Below, piece by piece: positions 1 to 11,040 of a DNA stretch of 64,000 bases (position 1 is its first letter; every line of letters starts with the position of its first letter). The notes below the pieces were generated by a model. The model worked only from the letters and a program-made list of their open reading frames with translations, ran no database searches and had not been told where the DNA came from. A program made the position numbers and the translations under genes. Origin of the DNA: Macrolepiota albuminosa (lineage: Eukaryota; Basidiomycota; Agaricomycetes; Agaricales; Agaricaceae); contig JAMWFC010000029.1 in NCBI GenBank assembly GCA_027475525.1, forward strand, positions 1-64,000, in the 5' to 3' direction.

Positions 1-7
1 TTCTTTT

Positions 8-769
8 TCAAAGTCTTGCCAGGCTTGACTGGAGAGCCTGATGTGCTTGCCAGCAGTGCTGGGCTTTGGGCACTACCGGTGCAGGAATCCTTCTCCTCTG
101 ACACCTGCCTCCTAGCAACTGGTGACTTCTTCTTGGCAACCAGGTTCTCACTAGCGGCTTCTCGCTCCTCCAAGGCCTTTGTCCTCTCCTTAACGTCTTA
201 GGAGGCCTCTTCCAGCACATTCTTATAAATGGCCGCCATCTCAGCATCTACCTGCAAATTAACAAGAGGCGCTAACACCTCTTGTTTGCTATGGGGAGAC
301 AGATCAGACCACAGCTAAAGTTAGAAATCAAAATCAGAGATACTTACTCAGGCGCAGAAGTGCTTACTGTCATCAGCAAGGCACCAGAGAGGATATCCTC
401 CAATTTGTCCTCAATAGTGGGAACGAGAGGAGGTGTCTAGGGACTCAATCAGTAACAAGGCGGCAAGTACTGACAAAGACTTACAAATCTGGAAAAAGGC
501 GCTAACCACTCGGTGCCACGGTTGTCAACGTATCGCAAATGGCACCATTCTCGCACTTCAATCTCCCAATTCCACTCCACGCCTAAAACTCTCACCTCCA
601 GCCAGCGCTCCAACAGCTTCATAATGGCAACAACCAAGTTTGGAGGTGCCTCCATGCCCACACCCTCGATACACCTAATAAATGTGTTTGCCTTGGCAAT
701 ATACGCGTTGGCAGCATCTTGAGCTTCTTTCAACGGCATAGAAGGCAGAGTTGGAATTTGAAAAGACAT
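8..769 (-). CDS. Hypothetical repeat-associated protein, broken
   Basis: Unrecognised. The clearest open stretch runs on the minus strand from a start at 769 to 449 (106 codons, beginning MSFQIPTLPSMPLKEAQDAA and holding a Trp-rich part around VEWNWEIEVREW). A second open stretch, 247-8, is rich in Glu, Lys and Arg and looks like a charged coiled coil (KERTKALEEREAASE). Stops lie between them, so this is either a spliced gene or, more likely, a decayed one that continues past the left window edge. The ORF points away from the LTR-like repeat at 942-1893 and ends next to it, so it may belong to that element. No function can be assigned. Confidence 0.3.
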
Positions 770-941
770 TTATCTTTTTGAGAAAGTGCCAGAGAAATTT
801 TAAGAGAGAGAGGTGAAGTCCCTATCTACGCGCTATGACTATTAAGTGAAATTTGGGAAATGCACGGGCCACCAGTCACAAATTGGTAATGGTAACTATT
901 TTTAGTGACTGGAGACAGTCAAATTTTCAGTTGGGGGGAGA

Positions 942-1893
942 TGATAGGACCTCACATGGGCTAGGTGAACGGCAGGCTCAGCAGCAGTTCTGGCCACCTT
1001 GCCGCACTTGTGCCAAACCTGGTGCATGTGATTTATCCTTTCTAGGCCATTCCTGACAAACACACACAGCAACCGTCAAGATTGATCAGTAATAATGCTG
1101 GCAGCAGCTAGAATGACAGCTGTCATCATGCCGTTGATAAGGTCTTGACAGGTGGCGCTAATTAATCAGCATGTGGCCTAGCTAGCCGGTGACAGCGCTT
1201 ATAAATTAGAGATAATGCAATAACTTGTGACAGCTGGACTGGCATGCGCAGGATAGCACTTGGCAACCTCGAGACAGACAGAATGGACAGCTGGCTCATA
1301 ATTTCCTTTTGTTTAGTTTAATTTATGGCATTTACTTACATTCTTACCGTTCCACCCTGGCATGGCAATGCTCAGCCGCTTAGCAACGGGGAACTCCAAA
1401 CTTACTATAAATACTTACAACTTGTCAATAGTACAGAACAGAACAGAGTACCTCATCTTACACCCCTCAGTTCACCTTACGGTTCAGATGTCTCTTGAGC
1501 TGACTAAGTACATAGTCGCCAACTGTCTGAACACTCTTAGCCTGCTTGTCGCAGTTACACTTATGGAACCTACATGCCTAGCACTTACGGCAGGTATCAT
1601 GCAGCTTAGTCATTGCTAAGCCTCTAGTTTCCTTCCCGTGTCCTCTTGCCGCATTTAATTGTGTTCATCCTCCTATCCTTTTAGGTGCACTTCATCATTG
1701 GTGCACTTCCTTACCACATTTCCTTGCCAACTATCATTACCAACTTCCACTCAACCCAACCGTTTAACTCTTTTTCAGACTTGTTCTCTGAGAACTGTCC
1801 AGGACTTCCTCAATATTAGTGCGCCCAACACATTTTTACACAGGTCAGTAGCCGTAAACCATATCTGCTACTGATCAACTTTTGGGCATCATC
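942..1893 (+). repeat. Putative LTR (family Z) with upstream polypurine tract
   Basis: A run TTGGGGGGAGA at 931-941 is followed directly by TGATAGGACC, the usual arrangement of a polypurine tract and the start of a 3' LTR. A TATA-like stretch (GCTTATAAATTAGAG) lies near 1198. The part from about 1310 to 1893 has a clear second copy at 55440-56533, which is split there by another LTR. Both copies stop resembling each other at CATCATCAATG, which sets the right end here near 1893. The right-hand boundary abuts Gypsy reverse transcriptase sequence. No target-site duplication was identified, so the LTR assignment is an inference. Confidence 0.5.
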
Positions 1894-1926
1894 AATGGAA
1901 CTCTCTGAACAGCTCTTGATGCACGT

Positions 1927-2969
1927 TGATAGGCTTCTACTCGGACTGAGCGCATCAAGGGACATTATAGGCCGACCAACACTTGACACACTAAAGGCTC
2001 TAGCGACCAGCCTTGGGTACAGAGCAGCCCTAGCGCGGGCGCTCTATGGCAAGACTTGTCCATTCATCTCAACCACCAGTATCAGCCCCTCAGCGCACTC
2101 CACTCAGTTACTTTGAAGACCAAGAAGACTCAGGACTCATAGCGCTAGCATAACGGCGGGAGGGGACTCTGACCAAACCCCGATCAGTACTGGAAGGAGT
2201 TAGCAATTGGCGCTGTCAATCACCGAGGCACCTCAATCAGAAGTCTAAAAGAATCAATGACGACAAGACAGGATACACGCAGACCCGACATTTAAATCTA
2301 TCAAAAGATGGTACAATGTTTAGCGCCGGAATTAGCGCTCACGGCGTCTGTCGAGGATTCCCCGACCATACCCCGGGATGGCATGGCCAATTAAATTACA
2401 TCAAAAAGTGAGCAAACTCGTACCACTTCTAAGTAGTTTTAGAGTCGCCGTTGGTCGCCGTCACCCATGTGCTGCAGGTCGCCGTTGACAGGTGGCCGTT
2501 AGCTACAGTCACGAAGGGAGGCGCTAAGCGGTAGCGCCGTCAATGGACTTATTTTGGAAATAATGTAGCGCATAGTATAAAAACTAGCTACTGGCCATGT
2601 ATATAACAACGAATCGTAACCTCTTGAGCACCCAGTTACACTTAGCGTTCAAATCGCGCTAGCGTTGCCTGACTTTGCCACCAAGTTCGGCGCTAGCTTC
2701 GTCTATCTCGTCTTCGTCGTTTACGGTGCCACCTACGGGCACACTACGCTGCGCTATTCGTTTCTTTCTCTATAACTTCTCCTAAACTACGACGCTTACC
2801 ACTTGCTAGGTAGCACCCGAGGCGCTATCGTCTAGCGCATCCCCCTATCACCTCTGCTCGAGCACACCGGGACCCTGCCGGGACTCCTCACAAACCCGTA
2901 CGCCAGGCGCTGGAGACGGCGTTGTACTGCGTATACGTCCAGCGCACCCAACCACAGTTGGCGTCATCA
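1927..2969 (+). repeat. Solo LTR, family X, CpG-rich copy
   Basis: A 1043-bp unit running from TGATAGGC to GCGTCATCA, flanked by ACGT on both sides (1923-1926 and 2970-2973). Removing the unit plus one ACGT joins the flanks in frame as L-D-A-R-Q-C-N-D, part of the Gypsy reverse transcriptase, which proves insertion into that gene. A TATA-like element (AGTATAAAAAC) lies near 2575 and suggests the plus strand is the sense strand. The copy retains many CG dinucleotides, unlike its inverted partner at 3772-5416. Confidence 0.85.
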
Positions 2970-3771
2970 ACGTCAGTGCAATGATAATACCATAAAGGAT
3001 GTAACTCCTTTACCAGACCAGGAGGTGATTGAGAAGACGTGGCTCAGGCAAAGTATTGCTCAAAGATTGATCTTACTGATGCCTACAAGCAGGTGCGCAT
3101 TTGCACCAAAGACGTACCCAAGACTATATTTGCATCAATCATGGGCACGGTTCATGAGCAACATAATGCAGATTGGAGACTGTAATGCCCCTGCAACCTT
3201 TCAGAGGCTAATGACCTCTATTTTTTGAGATGTGATAGGACACTTTATGCATGTCTACTTAGATGATATATTCATCTATTTGGATTTCATGGAGGAGCAT
3301 GAGCAGCACCTCAGAGTTGTATTCGAGCAACTACGCAAGTACAAGTTGTACTTGAAGTAAAAAAAGTGTGAGCTTTACGCTCAGTGTATAGACCGCTTAG
3401 GGCATGTCATTGATGAGTGGGGTATACACCCTGATCAGGACAAGCTTGATTGCATTTGGGAGTGGTGCACGCCATGAAACTACAATGACATCCAACAATT
3501 TGTTGGCCTTGTCAACTACATATCAAGCTTCTTGCCTGATGTCACTGCTTATACTGGGCCACTTATGGCCATGATGCAGAACAGGTCACCATTTAATTGG
3601 AGGCCGCTGCACCAGCAATGCTTCAAAATAGTCAAATGGATCTGTACAAAGACTCTGGTTATTTGACCAATCGACCCTAGATAGGACAAGCCTATATGGC
3701 TCATTTGCAACACATTTAAGACAGGTGTTGATGCCATGTATGGCCAGGGGAGCAGCTGGCAGACTTGCTAC
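2970..3771 (+). pseudogene. Gypsy reverse transcriptase and start of RNase H
   Basis: The polymerase copies the element RNA into DNA. Visible motifs are a finger region (CNDNTIKDVTPLPDQEV), IDLTDAYKQV, GDCNAPATFQRLM, the catalytic box HVYLDD near 3250-3270 and the thumb (GLVNYISSFLPDV). RNase H begins around GVDAMYGQGSSWQTC at 3722-3768, where an LTR insertion cuts the gene. Two single-base frameshifts (near 3030 and 3155) and several stops (3229, 3358, 3476 and others) kill it. The residues are those of the Agaricomycete Ty3/Gypsy lineage with a PDQE finger motif. Confidence 0.9.
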
Positions 3772-4620
3772 TGATGATGCCAACTGTGGTTGGGTGTGCT
3801 GGACATATATGCAGTACAATGCCATCTTCAGCGCCTGGCATGCAGGATTGTGAAGAGTCCTGGCAGAGTCCTGGTGTGCTTGAGTGGATGTGATAAGACA
3901 ATGTGCTTGATGATAGCCCCTTGGGTGCTACCTAGCAAATGGTAAGCATTGTAGTTTAAGCAAAGATATAGAGAGGAAGACAGATAGCGCAGCATAGTGT
4001 GCCCATAGGTGGCACCATAAACAACAAAGACAAAATAGACAAAGTTAGCGCCAAACTTAGTGACAAAGTCAGACAAAGCTAGTGCAAATTGAACGCTAAG
4101 TGTAACTAAGTGCTCAAAAGGTTACGATTTGTTGTTATATACATGTAAAGTAGCTAGATTTTATACTATGCACTACTGTATTTCCAAAAATAAGTCTATT
4201 GACGGTGCTACCAATTAGCACCTCTCCTTGTGATTGTAGCTAATGGCCACCTGTCAATGGTGACCTGCAGCACATGAATGACGGCAACCAATGGTGACTC
4301 TAAAACTACTTAGAAATGGTATGAGTTTGCTCACTTTTTGATGTAATTTAATTGGTCAAGCCATTCTGGGATATGGTTGGAAAATCCTCAACAGACGCTG
4401 TGAGTGCTAATCCCAGTACTAAACATTGTACCATTTTTTGATAGATTTGAATGTCAGGTCTGCATGTATCCTGTCTCATCATCATTGATTCCTTTAGACT
4501 TCTGATTGAGGTGCCTCAGTGATTGACAGTGCCAACTGCTAACTCCTTTTGGTATTAATCAGGGTTTGGTCAGAGTCAACTTTCTACCATCATGCTAGTG
4601 CTATGAGTCCTGAGCCTCTT

Positions 4621-5138
4621 TGTCAGGGCACTCCTCATTCCTTTCTTCTTTCACTCTTTATTTCTTCACTCTCCTTTCATTCACTTCCTTATTTCTTCTA
4701 TCATTCTCTCATTTTGCTGTTACTACTTTTTCAACACTATCTGTTAGTACTATTCTCAACCTTTGAGGTGCTCTGGTTCTTTAGCTATCACTCAGACAAG
4801 TGTGGGCCCTTCAGCACCGCTCCAGGCTGCTTAGATAAGCTGGAGTTTGCCTTTCTGACTTCTAAAGTCCGGAGTTTTCCTCCCTTGTTTGCACACTTGT
4901 TTGGTTAGTCAATTTTCGAGTTTTTAAGGTTTTGTTGTACTGTACAGTTGTTTCCCATGCTTCAGAGGCCCCAGAAGCGTCCAACCTGGCATAGGGGATC
5001 CCCAGACTTGTTCTCTTTGGATCTCCCTCTGCCAGGTGAGTAGCTACCTTGATATTGTCAGTATATATTCTAATACACTTTGAATCTCCCTCTGCCAGCT
5101 GTGTGACTGAGCCACAGCCTCTAGAGGTCGCCCTTACA
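4621..5138 (-). repeat. Solo LTR, family Y, copy A
   Basis: 518 bp, TGTCAGGG to CCCTTACA on the plus strand (element sense is minus). A perfect 5-bp target duplication CTCTT flanks it (4616-4620 and 5139-5143). It is inserted in the inverted family-X LTR; the uninserted sequence is visible at 2110-2140 of the other X copy. Confidence 0.93.
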
Positions 5139-5253
5139 CTCTTTGGTCTTCAAAGTAGATGAATGGAGTGTGCTGAAAGACTGATACTGGTGATTTAAGG
5201 TAAATGGATAAGTCTTGCCATAGAGTGACAGCGCTAGGGCTGCTCTGTACCCA

Positions 5254-5407
5254 AGCTGGTCACTAGAGTCTCTAGTATGTCAAGTGTTGGTCAACCTATA
5301 ATGTCCCTTGATGTGCTCAGTCCAAGTAGAAGCTGGTCACTAGAGTCTCTAGTATGTCAAGTGTTGGTCAACCTATAATGTCCCTTGATGTGCTCAGTCC
5401 AAGTAGA
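5254..5407. repeat. Exact 77-bp tandem duplication
   Basis: Units 5254-5330 and 5331-5407 are identical over 77 bp, inside an otherwise decayed LTR. The other family-X copy (near 1937-2010) has the unit once. Three further exact 77-bp tandem duplications occur in unrelated sequence in this window, which points to an assembly artefact. Confidence 0.95.
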
Positions 5408-5417
5408 AGCCTATCAC

Positions 5418-5915
5418 TGTAAGGGCGACCTCTAGAGGCTGTGGCTCAGTCACACAGCTGGCAGAGAGAGATCCAAAGTGTATTAGAATATATACTGACA
5501 ATATCAAGGTAGCTACTCACCTGGCAGAGGGAGATCCAAAGAGAACAAGTCTAGGGATTTCCTATGCCAGGTTGGATGCTTCTGGGGCCTCTGAAGCATG
5601 GGAAACAACTGTACAGTACAACAAAACCTTAAAAACTCGAAAATTGCCTATACAAACAATTGCACAAATAAGGGGCAAACTCTGGCAAACTCTGGCTTAT
5701 ATAAGTAGTCTGGAAGCAGTGCTGAGGGGCCCACACTTGTCTGAATGGTGGCTAAAGAACCAGAGCATCTCAAGGGCTGGGAGTAGTACTAACAGATAGT
5801 GTTGAAAGAATAGAAACAGTAAAATGAAATAATGTCAGAAGAAATAAGAGAATGAATGGAAGGAGAGTGAAGAGATAATGAGTGAAAAAAGGAAAAAATG
5901 AGGAGTCCCCTGACA
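5418..5915 (+). repeat. Solo LTR, family Y, copy B
   Basis: 498 bp, TGTAAGGG to CCCTGACA, flanked by a perfect 5-bp duplication ATCAC (5413-5417 and 5916-5920). It landed at the very end of the inverted family-X LTR. About 20 bp shorter than its relatives. Confidence 0.93.
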
Positions 5916-6810
5916 ATCACCACCCAGCAGAGTTCATGTCAAAAAAGTTCACGACTGCCCAGCAAAACTATGCTGTGCACGAGCTAGAGACCCTAGCTAT
6001 ACTCGAGGCCCTCCTCAAGTGGGAGGATAAGCTGATGAGATACCCCATCCATATCATAACTGATCACAAGGCACTTGAGTTCTTCTTCAAAACTCAGGTA
6101 AACTTGTCACTGCGTCAGTGATGTTGAATTGACTACATGTTGAGATATCAGTTTGACATCACCTATGTTAAAGGTGAACTCAATAAAGTGCAGACTGCTT
6201 GTCTCGCTACTTTGAGAGTGATGTAGTCAGGGAGGCTCATGAGCCTCACAAGTACATGCAGGCAGACTGCCACATAGACCCATATGAGGAGAATCTACCT
6301 CTCCACTGGTACCAGGAAATCAGGGAGCATGTCCTGGATGTATATGCAATGTGCAACGATAAACAAAGGCAAAGTACTTGTCTCAGGGAGCAGTATGAAG
6401 AGCAGGATGTAGCTGCCCAGCTGCTCAAGGAGCATGAAGTCATGGATCCAGTGTCATCTGGAAAACATGAGTGCCCCAATAGACCCGTTACTCTGGCTGA
6501 GATGCTAGAAGGCAAATTGCCTTCATCCCAGCCCCCTAGCCTGGGCAACGACAACTTCCACATAGAAGTGGTGTGGGAATATGGACATGATTCTCTCTTC
6601 ACTGAGATAATCACCAATCCCAATGACCACCCTCAGTTCAGGCAGGGGCCTGGCAGACTGATCACGATGGAAAACCATCAAGAAGTGGCAGTGGTCTGCC
6701 TTCTCTATATGCAAACTATTGTGATGCAAGTACTAGACCAGGCCCATGTACTGGTAGGGCACTTTGGTGCTGCACAAACGTTGGGATACATCTGTAGATG
6801 GTATTGGTAG
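5916..6810 (+). pseudogene. Gypsy RNase H end and RNase H-integrase spacer
   Basis: RNase H continues as HPAEFMSKKFTTAQQNYA, HELETLAILEALLKWEDKL and ITDHKALEFF (5918-6090), degrading the RNA strand during reverse transcription. A stop at 6119-6121 interrupts it. From 6199 a 203-codon open stretch covers the spacer to the integrase and the first His residues of the integrase zinc-binding module (HVLVGHFGAAQTLGY, 6745-6790), ending in a stop at 6808. The spacer is rich in Glu and His and has no recognisable fold. Confidence 0.85.
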
Positions 6811-8036
6811 CCACATATGGCCCAAGAGGTGACCAAGTTCTGCACATCATGCACAGCATGTCAGAGGGCAAAGTTGCCCCCTGGACCCCCTGCTGGGAAG
6901 CTACACCAGCTACCTGTGCCAGTAAAACCTTGGGATTCCATTGGAATTGACTGTATAGATCCCTTTCCCAAATCTAGAGGATTTGATTACCTCTGGGTGG
7001 TGATATGCCGCATGACAAGCATGGTGCACCTTATACCAATGTGAACTATACTAATGGCTAAGAAGCTGTCATAGATCTACCTCAGGGAGATTGTTAGGCT
7101 GCATGGGCTGCCTAGTACTATTGTGAGCAACCGTGACTCAAAGTTCACGTTGCAATGGTGGAGGGAACTCTACAAGCTGTTAGGAGCTAGACTCCTCATG
7201 TTGACTTTATTCCATCCTCAGATGGATGGGCAGACTGAGCTGGCCAACTGCAGTATAGGCCAGATCTTGAGGGCAGTTGTTCACCCTGATCAACAAGACT
7301 GGGTAGACTGGTGTCCACTCACTGAGTTTGTGATTAACACAAGTATCTTGGATACGACAGGGTATGCACCCTTTGAGCTCAATAGAGGGTACTTGTCCTC
7401 CATGCTGCACAAAATTTGTGCAGATGTAGTGGCCCACCAAGGAGTTGTCGAGTTTGCCAGGCAGGCCCTAGAAAATATTGGGGTGGTGCATGACACCATC
7501 ATCAAGACATGAGTCTTTCAGGCAAAAAACGTCAATCACTGTAGGTGAACAGACCCACCAATATCAGTGGGAGTGTTGGTCTACCTGTCAACACGTAACC
7601 TGAGGCTTCCAAAGGGACAGGCAAGTAAACTCTGCCCAAAATGGATAGGCCTGTACCATGTGCTAGACGCAGAGCCAAGTACCTCCAACTATGTGCTGGA
7701 GCTGCCTCAGGCATTACAGGAATGACAAATTGTTCCAAAGTTCCATGTGTCGCTGTTGTGACTATATAGTGCATCTGACAACATGCTATTCCCTAACAGG
7801 GCAAACCTGGGCCTCTATGACTTTGGGGCATGAGACAATGACAAATAGTTTGTTGAGTGCATCATAGGGCACCAGTGGACTAAGCGGAATATGCTCGAGC
7901 TTGAGGTACGATGGTCCCTCAGAGACACAACATGGGAGCCATACTCCTATTGCTCCAAGTTGGCGGCACTTGACCATTATTTGGAGTTGAAGGGCGTTAA
8001 GCACCCACATCAGTTAAGTAAGCACACCGGCACTTA
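6745..8036 (+). pseudogene. Gypsy integrase with chromodomain-like tail
   Basis: Integrase joins the DNA copy to the host chromosome. The zinc-binding module H-x3-H ... CTSCTAC lies at 6745-6870. Catalytic acidic residues are visible in GIDCIDPF (near 6950), SNRDSKF (near 7130) and DGQTELAN (near 7225). The C-terminal part (LPKFHVSLL-like, 7700-7760) leads into ECIIGHQWTKRNMLELEVRW and TTWEPYSY (7858-7945), which fits a chromodomain of the kind chromoviruses use to target heterochromatin. Stops at 7042, 7510 and elsewhere show decay. Confidence 0.85.
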
Positions 8037-8142
8037 ACTTTGATTAGCAGTGCTAATCGTGGCTTGGCTGAGTTGGTCAGCAGCTGTGGCTGAGACACAT
8101 CTAAAAATCCAAAAAAAAATTTTCCCTTTTCTTTCCTCAACC

Positions 8143-9162
8143 ATGGACAACATGCCTGTGGACCCCAGTGAGCAGCAGCAACAGTTTGAGTTTGTGCCAT
8201 CAGTCTTACCATTGGCTGAAGGGGGGGCAGATGGCTCCCCCACTGATCCAAAATGTGCCCCAGTGAGGACAATCACAACAGGCTGTGGGCTTCCCACAGC
8301 AGCAGCAACAACCAGTGGTGGGCTACCCACCACAGTAGTGGGCGCTTATGTGCCACATCACACTGAGGGCCAATTCCAGCAACACCAGTATGGGGAGCTA
8401 GTCAGCCCCCAAGCAGTGTCAGGATGGAGGCAGTTTGCTTCCGTAATGGCAAGGGGGGCAATGGGCGCACATCATTTGCCCCAGTTTACCACCCCAGCAC
8501 ACTACCCTGGCATGGGTGGTGTGCCCGTAATGATGCCATACCCCCCAGCTTGGATGAGGGCTTGAGGCGCAATGCCCCAGTACAATGCCTCATATGAGGC
8601 GCTCACCAAAGGAGGCAAGTCGGCTTCTCTGTTGACCACAGTACCGGCCAACAATCTAGAGAGATGCCAAGCATCCCTTGTGCAGGCCCTCATGGCCATT
8701 GAGAGCACAGAAACTCTCAATCCAGAACAAAGCACTCTATCTTTGGCCGATGCACCAATGGAGAGCCTAGCCAGGCTCTCCTTGCTACAGCAGCTGGAGA
8801 TGCCACACCAACCCAAGCCCAGCTTGGAAGAAGAGTTGTGTCCTCGACACAATAAAGGAAAAGCACGGGCTGTCAAGCCCAGTCTCAACCAGGACTTAGT
8901 CCTGGCTACTCTCCTCCAATGCTTGGAAGACAACATGTACAACGTACCTGCAGAGTTGTCATTTTTCTGCAATGTGGAGGCCATTGTCCTCATCAGCCAG
9001 ATGATAGACAACATGGATCACATGCATGCTCAGCACAAAACTGATCTTCTTGCCCTATCGGCCGCTTGCAAGTGGCAGACTACATCTCTGAGTCGGGACA
9101 CCAATTCCAGCCAAAGAGCACATCAGCAAGGAGTGGAGGATGCGCCCTCCCACTCAACTTAG
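8143..9162 (+). pseudogene. Unrecognised ORF downstream of Gypsy integrase
   Basis: Two open stretches lie in the same frame, 8143-8565 and 8572-9162, separated only by a TGA at 8563-8565, so about 340 codons form one ORF with a single stop. The N-terminal half is rich in Pro, Gly, Ala and Gln (QQQQ near codon 9) and looks disordered. The C-terminal half has leucine-rich helical segments (LEDNMYNVPAELSFF, LLALSAACKW). A Gag-like structural protein is possible, but no zinc knuckle is seen and the position after integrase is unusual. Function unknown. Confidence 0.45.
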
Positions 9163-9479
9163 TCAAGCATTGTTGTTCCTGGCTGAGAGGCTGGCCTAGG
9201 GCAGGACATCCTTCCCTATGAGATGCCCCTGCTCCAGCTGCCCCCTGGCTAATTCAGCGCCTTGCTAGTGGTGCATCTGAGGTTGCATCTTCACAACCAT
9301 TATCCATGGTATCCACCACACACTCTGGGAAGCAGAGTTCCTGGGATGTCAGTACATGCCCCACTGAGGCTAAGGCCTCGCAACCCCAAAAGGATCGTTG
9401 GAGTAAGCAACCAGAAGGGCATGCATACGTCAATGTGCACTTTCCAAAGATGCCCCAAAAGAGGCCCCAGGGGCTAATA

Positions 9480-11034
9480 TCCCCTTCTTACCTGCAATAC
9501 TGGTAGAGGGCCCACCAGCCCAATTTCCGCAGTGTGTGTAGACAATAGACCCACATTTGGACAAGCCTGTGCTAGAGAGGCTGCTATTTCTGCCCTCCAA
9601 TGACGAATGGTATGAGGAGCCTGAAGAGGCTTGTATAGAATCTCCTGTGCTGCACAAGACAGCAGCACAACACATGGCGCACAAATGGTGCAACAGCAAT
9701 TGACAGGCCAAGATGGACTGTTGGGCACAAAATAGCACCAAGCAAGGAGCCACCCTCCTTGAGGACAAAGCCAGGTGCATTCCTGATGCGCTCGGTGTTG
9801 TGATCTATTGTGATCACACTATTGAGCACCAAAACTCATTCTTTGGTGCGGGGTTATTCCCCCAGTTCTATTGATTGCCAGTGACCAACACTATCTTTGT
9901 TGGGCAAGAAGCCCACGCAGCCAGGGCCTTCGAGGCCAATAAAGAGGGCAACACTGTGCAGACACCCCACAACAGCAAGGTGTACCAAGTGGCACCTCAT
10001 GGGTTTCCCCACAGTCCTTGAGAGCTTTGCAGGCTCCATTCACTGGTAAACAACTAGTTTATGCTGATTCATCAGTGTCAGTTGGGCTATCTCCTGCTCA
10101 ACAAGTTCAAATGGGTAACGTTGAATTGCCACCCTACTGCTCAAGACAGAGTCATGTCTTACTTACTTGACAAGGCCCTGTACAAGACTATTACAGTACT
10201 CTTTGCAAGTTCTGAGGAGTGGGAGAATGTCCTGTGGATCTATCGCCGTAAGGAGGGTGGAAGACTGGCCTTAGTTAGCCTGACTCTCTCTGATTCAAAG
10301 CAACTCTTTGCTTTGGACTATCTGGGCTCATATGCCCTTCTCTATGGGCATCCTGGGACACCCAATGTGTGGACTGGTCTGGCCATGGACTATGCCATGC
10401 GCATTTATTGGTGCAGCCTCTTTGGATTTGTGCTTGTATGCACAATCAGCACCAGCCACCTCTCCAAGACCACAGTGCACAAGTACCTGGCTTATGTTTT
10501 TGCATGACCAGGCCTCTACAAAGAGGCCATTGCTGAATACAAGATGGCTACGGGGCAAGCCTTTGTGCCTCTCCACACCGACAACTTTAATTTTGAGGCT
10601 CAAGCTGTGGACATCCTGGAAGCATCAGCTTCCGTTTTTACCACTTCAGAAACGTTACACGTCCTTCTTCACAACCAAATCCTAGTCAGCTGAGTTGACT
10701 ATGCATACACCTATGTGGTCACCTACTTGGCCCATATATTCTTTGGCAACAACTGGCTCTACAACGAGGCGGCCGCCATTGATGACAAGAGGATGCAATG
10801 CCTTGACCAATATGGGACTTCTCAGTCCCTTGCTCAGTAGGATGGGTGGTGTGAGGCCACTATTGGCGACCGCCAGCAGCAGGAGAGTTGTTGTGCCTAT
10901 GACGATGCACTCACAAAGGGGATGTATCTCCTCATTGGACAAGACATTCATGCCTGCAAGCTCTGGACATACCAGTACCCATCTGACAATGGGAATCTTC
11001 CTGATCCCCAACCTACAGCCTCTAGAGGTCACCC
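9480..11034 (+). pseudogene. ORF-P, undescribed repeat protein, copy 1
   Basis: Unrecognised family. The best open segments are 10061-10507 and the same frame onward to about 11034, with stops at 10505-10507, near 10691 and near 10838. Recognisable blocks are LALVSLTLSDSKQLFALDYL and YGHPGTPNVWTGLAMDYAM (10260-10400), PGLYKEAIAEYKMATGQAF (10508-10565) and VDYAYTYVVTYLAHIF (10696-10743). These align in order with blocks at 61850-62370 in the second copy, which supports a real protein family. There is no catalytic motif I can name. The ORF runs into a 25-bp family-Y LTR terminus and then the Helitron edge at 11041, so its true end is lost. Confidence 0.55.
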
Positions 11035-11039
11035 TTACA
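11015..11039 (-). repeat. Terminal fragment of a family-Y LTR
   Basis: ACAGCCTCTAGAGGTCACCC followed by TTACA matches the last 25 bp of the inverted family-Y LTR (5114-5138) with one change. The rest of the LTR is absent. The fragment directly abuts the Helitron-like edge at 11041. Confidence 0.7.
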
Positions 11040-11040
11040 A

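Larger units (their letters stand above)
3772..5416 (-). repeat. Solo LTR, family X, inverted and CpG-decayed copy
   Basis: The reverse complement matches the unit at 1927-2969 along its length, from TGATGATGCC to CCTATCA. It is longer because it holds a family-Y LTR (4621-5138) and an exact 77-bp tandem duplication (5254-5407). Flanks are CTAC (3768-3771) and CCAC (across the later family-Y insertion, 5920-5923), a 4-bp target duplication with one C/T difference. Excision rejoins the Gypsy RNase H in frame (W-Q-T-C-Y-P-A-E-F). Many CG sites of the other copy are TG or CA here. Confidence 0.85.
1894..8036 (+). mobile_element. Ty3/Gypsy chromovirus remnant with nested solo LTRs
   Basis: Pieces of one pol gene are read in order on the plus strand: reverse transcriptase start (1894-1926), reverse transcriptase (2970-3771), RNase H (5921-6200), a spacer, integrase (6730-7760) and a chromodomain-like tail (7855-7990). 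The pieces are separated by family-X and family-Y solo LTRs. Gag, protease and the element's own LTRs are not recognisable; the left end is replaced by the family-Z repeat. There are many stops and at least two frameshifts. At 1903-1926 the residues read L-stop-T-A-L-D-A-R, where homologues have an arginine at the stop, consistent with CGA to TGA decay. The element is dead. Confidence 0.9.
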
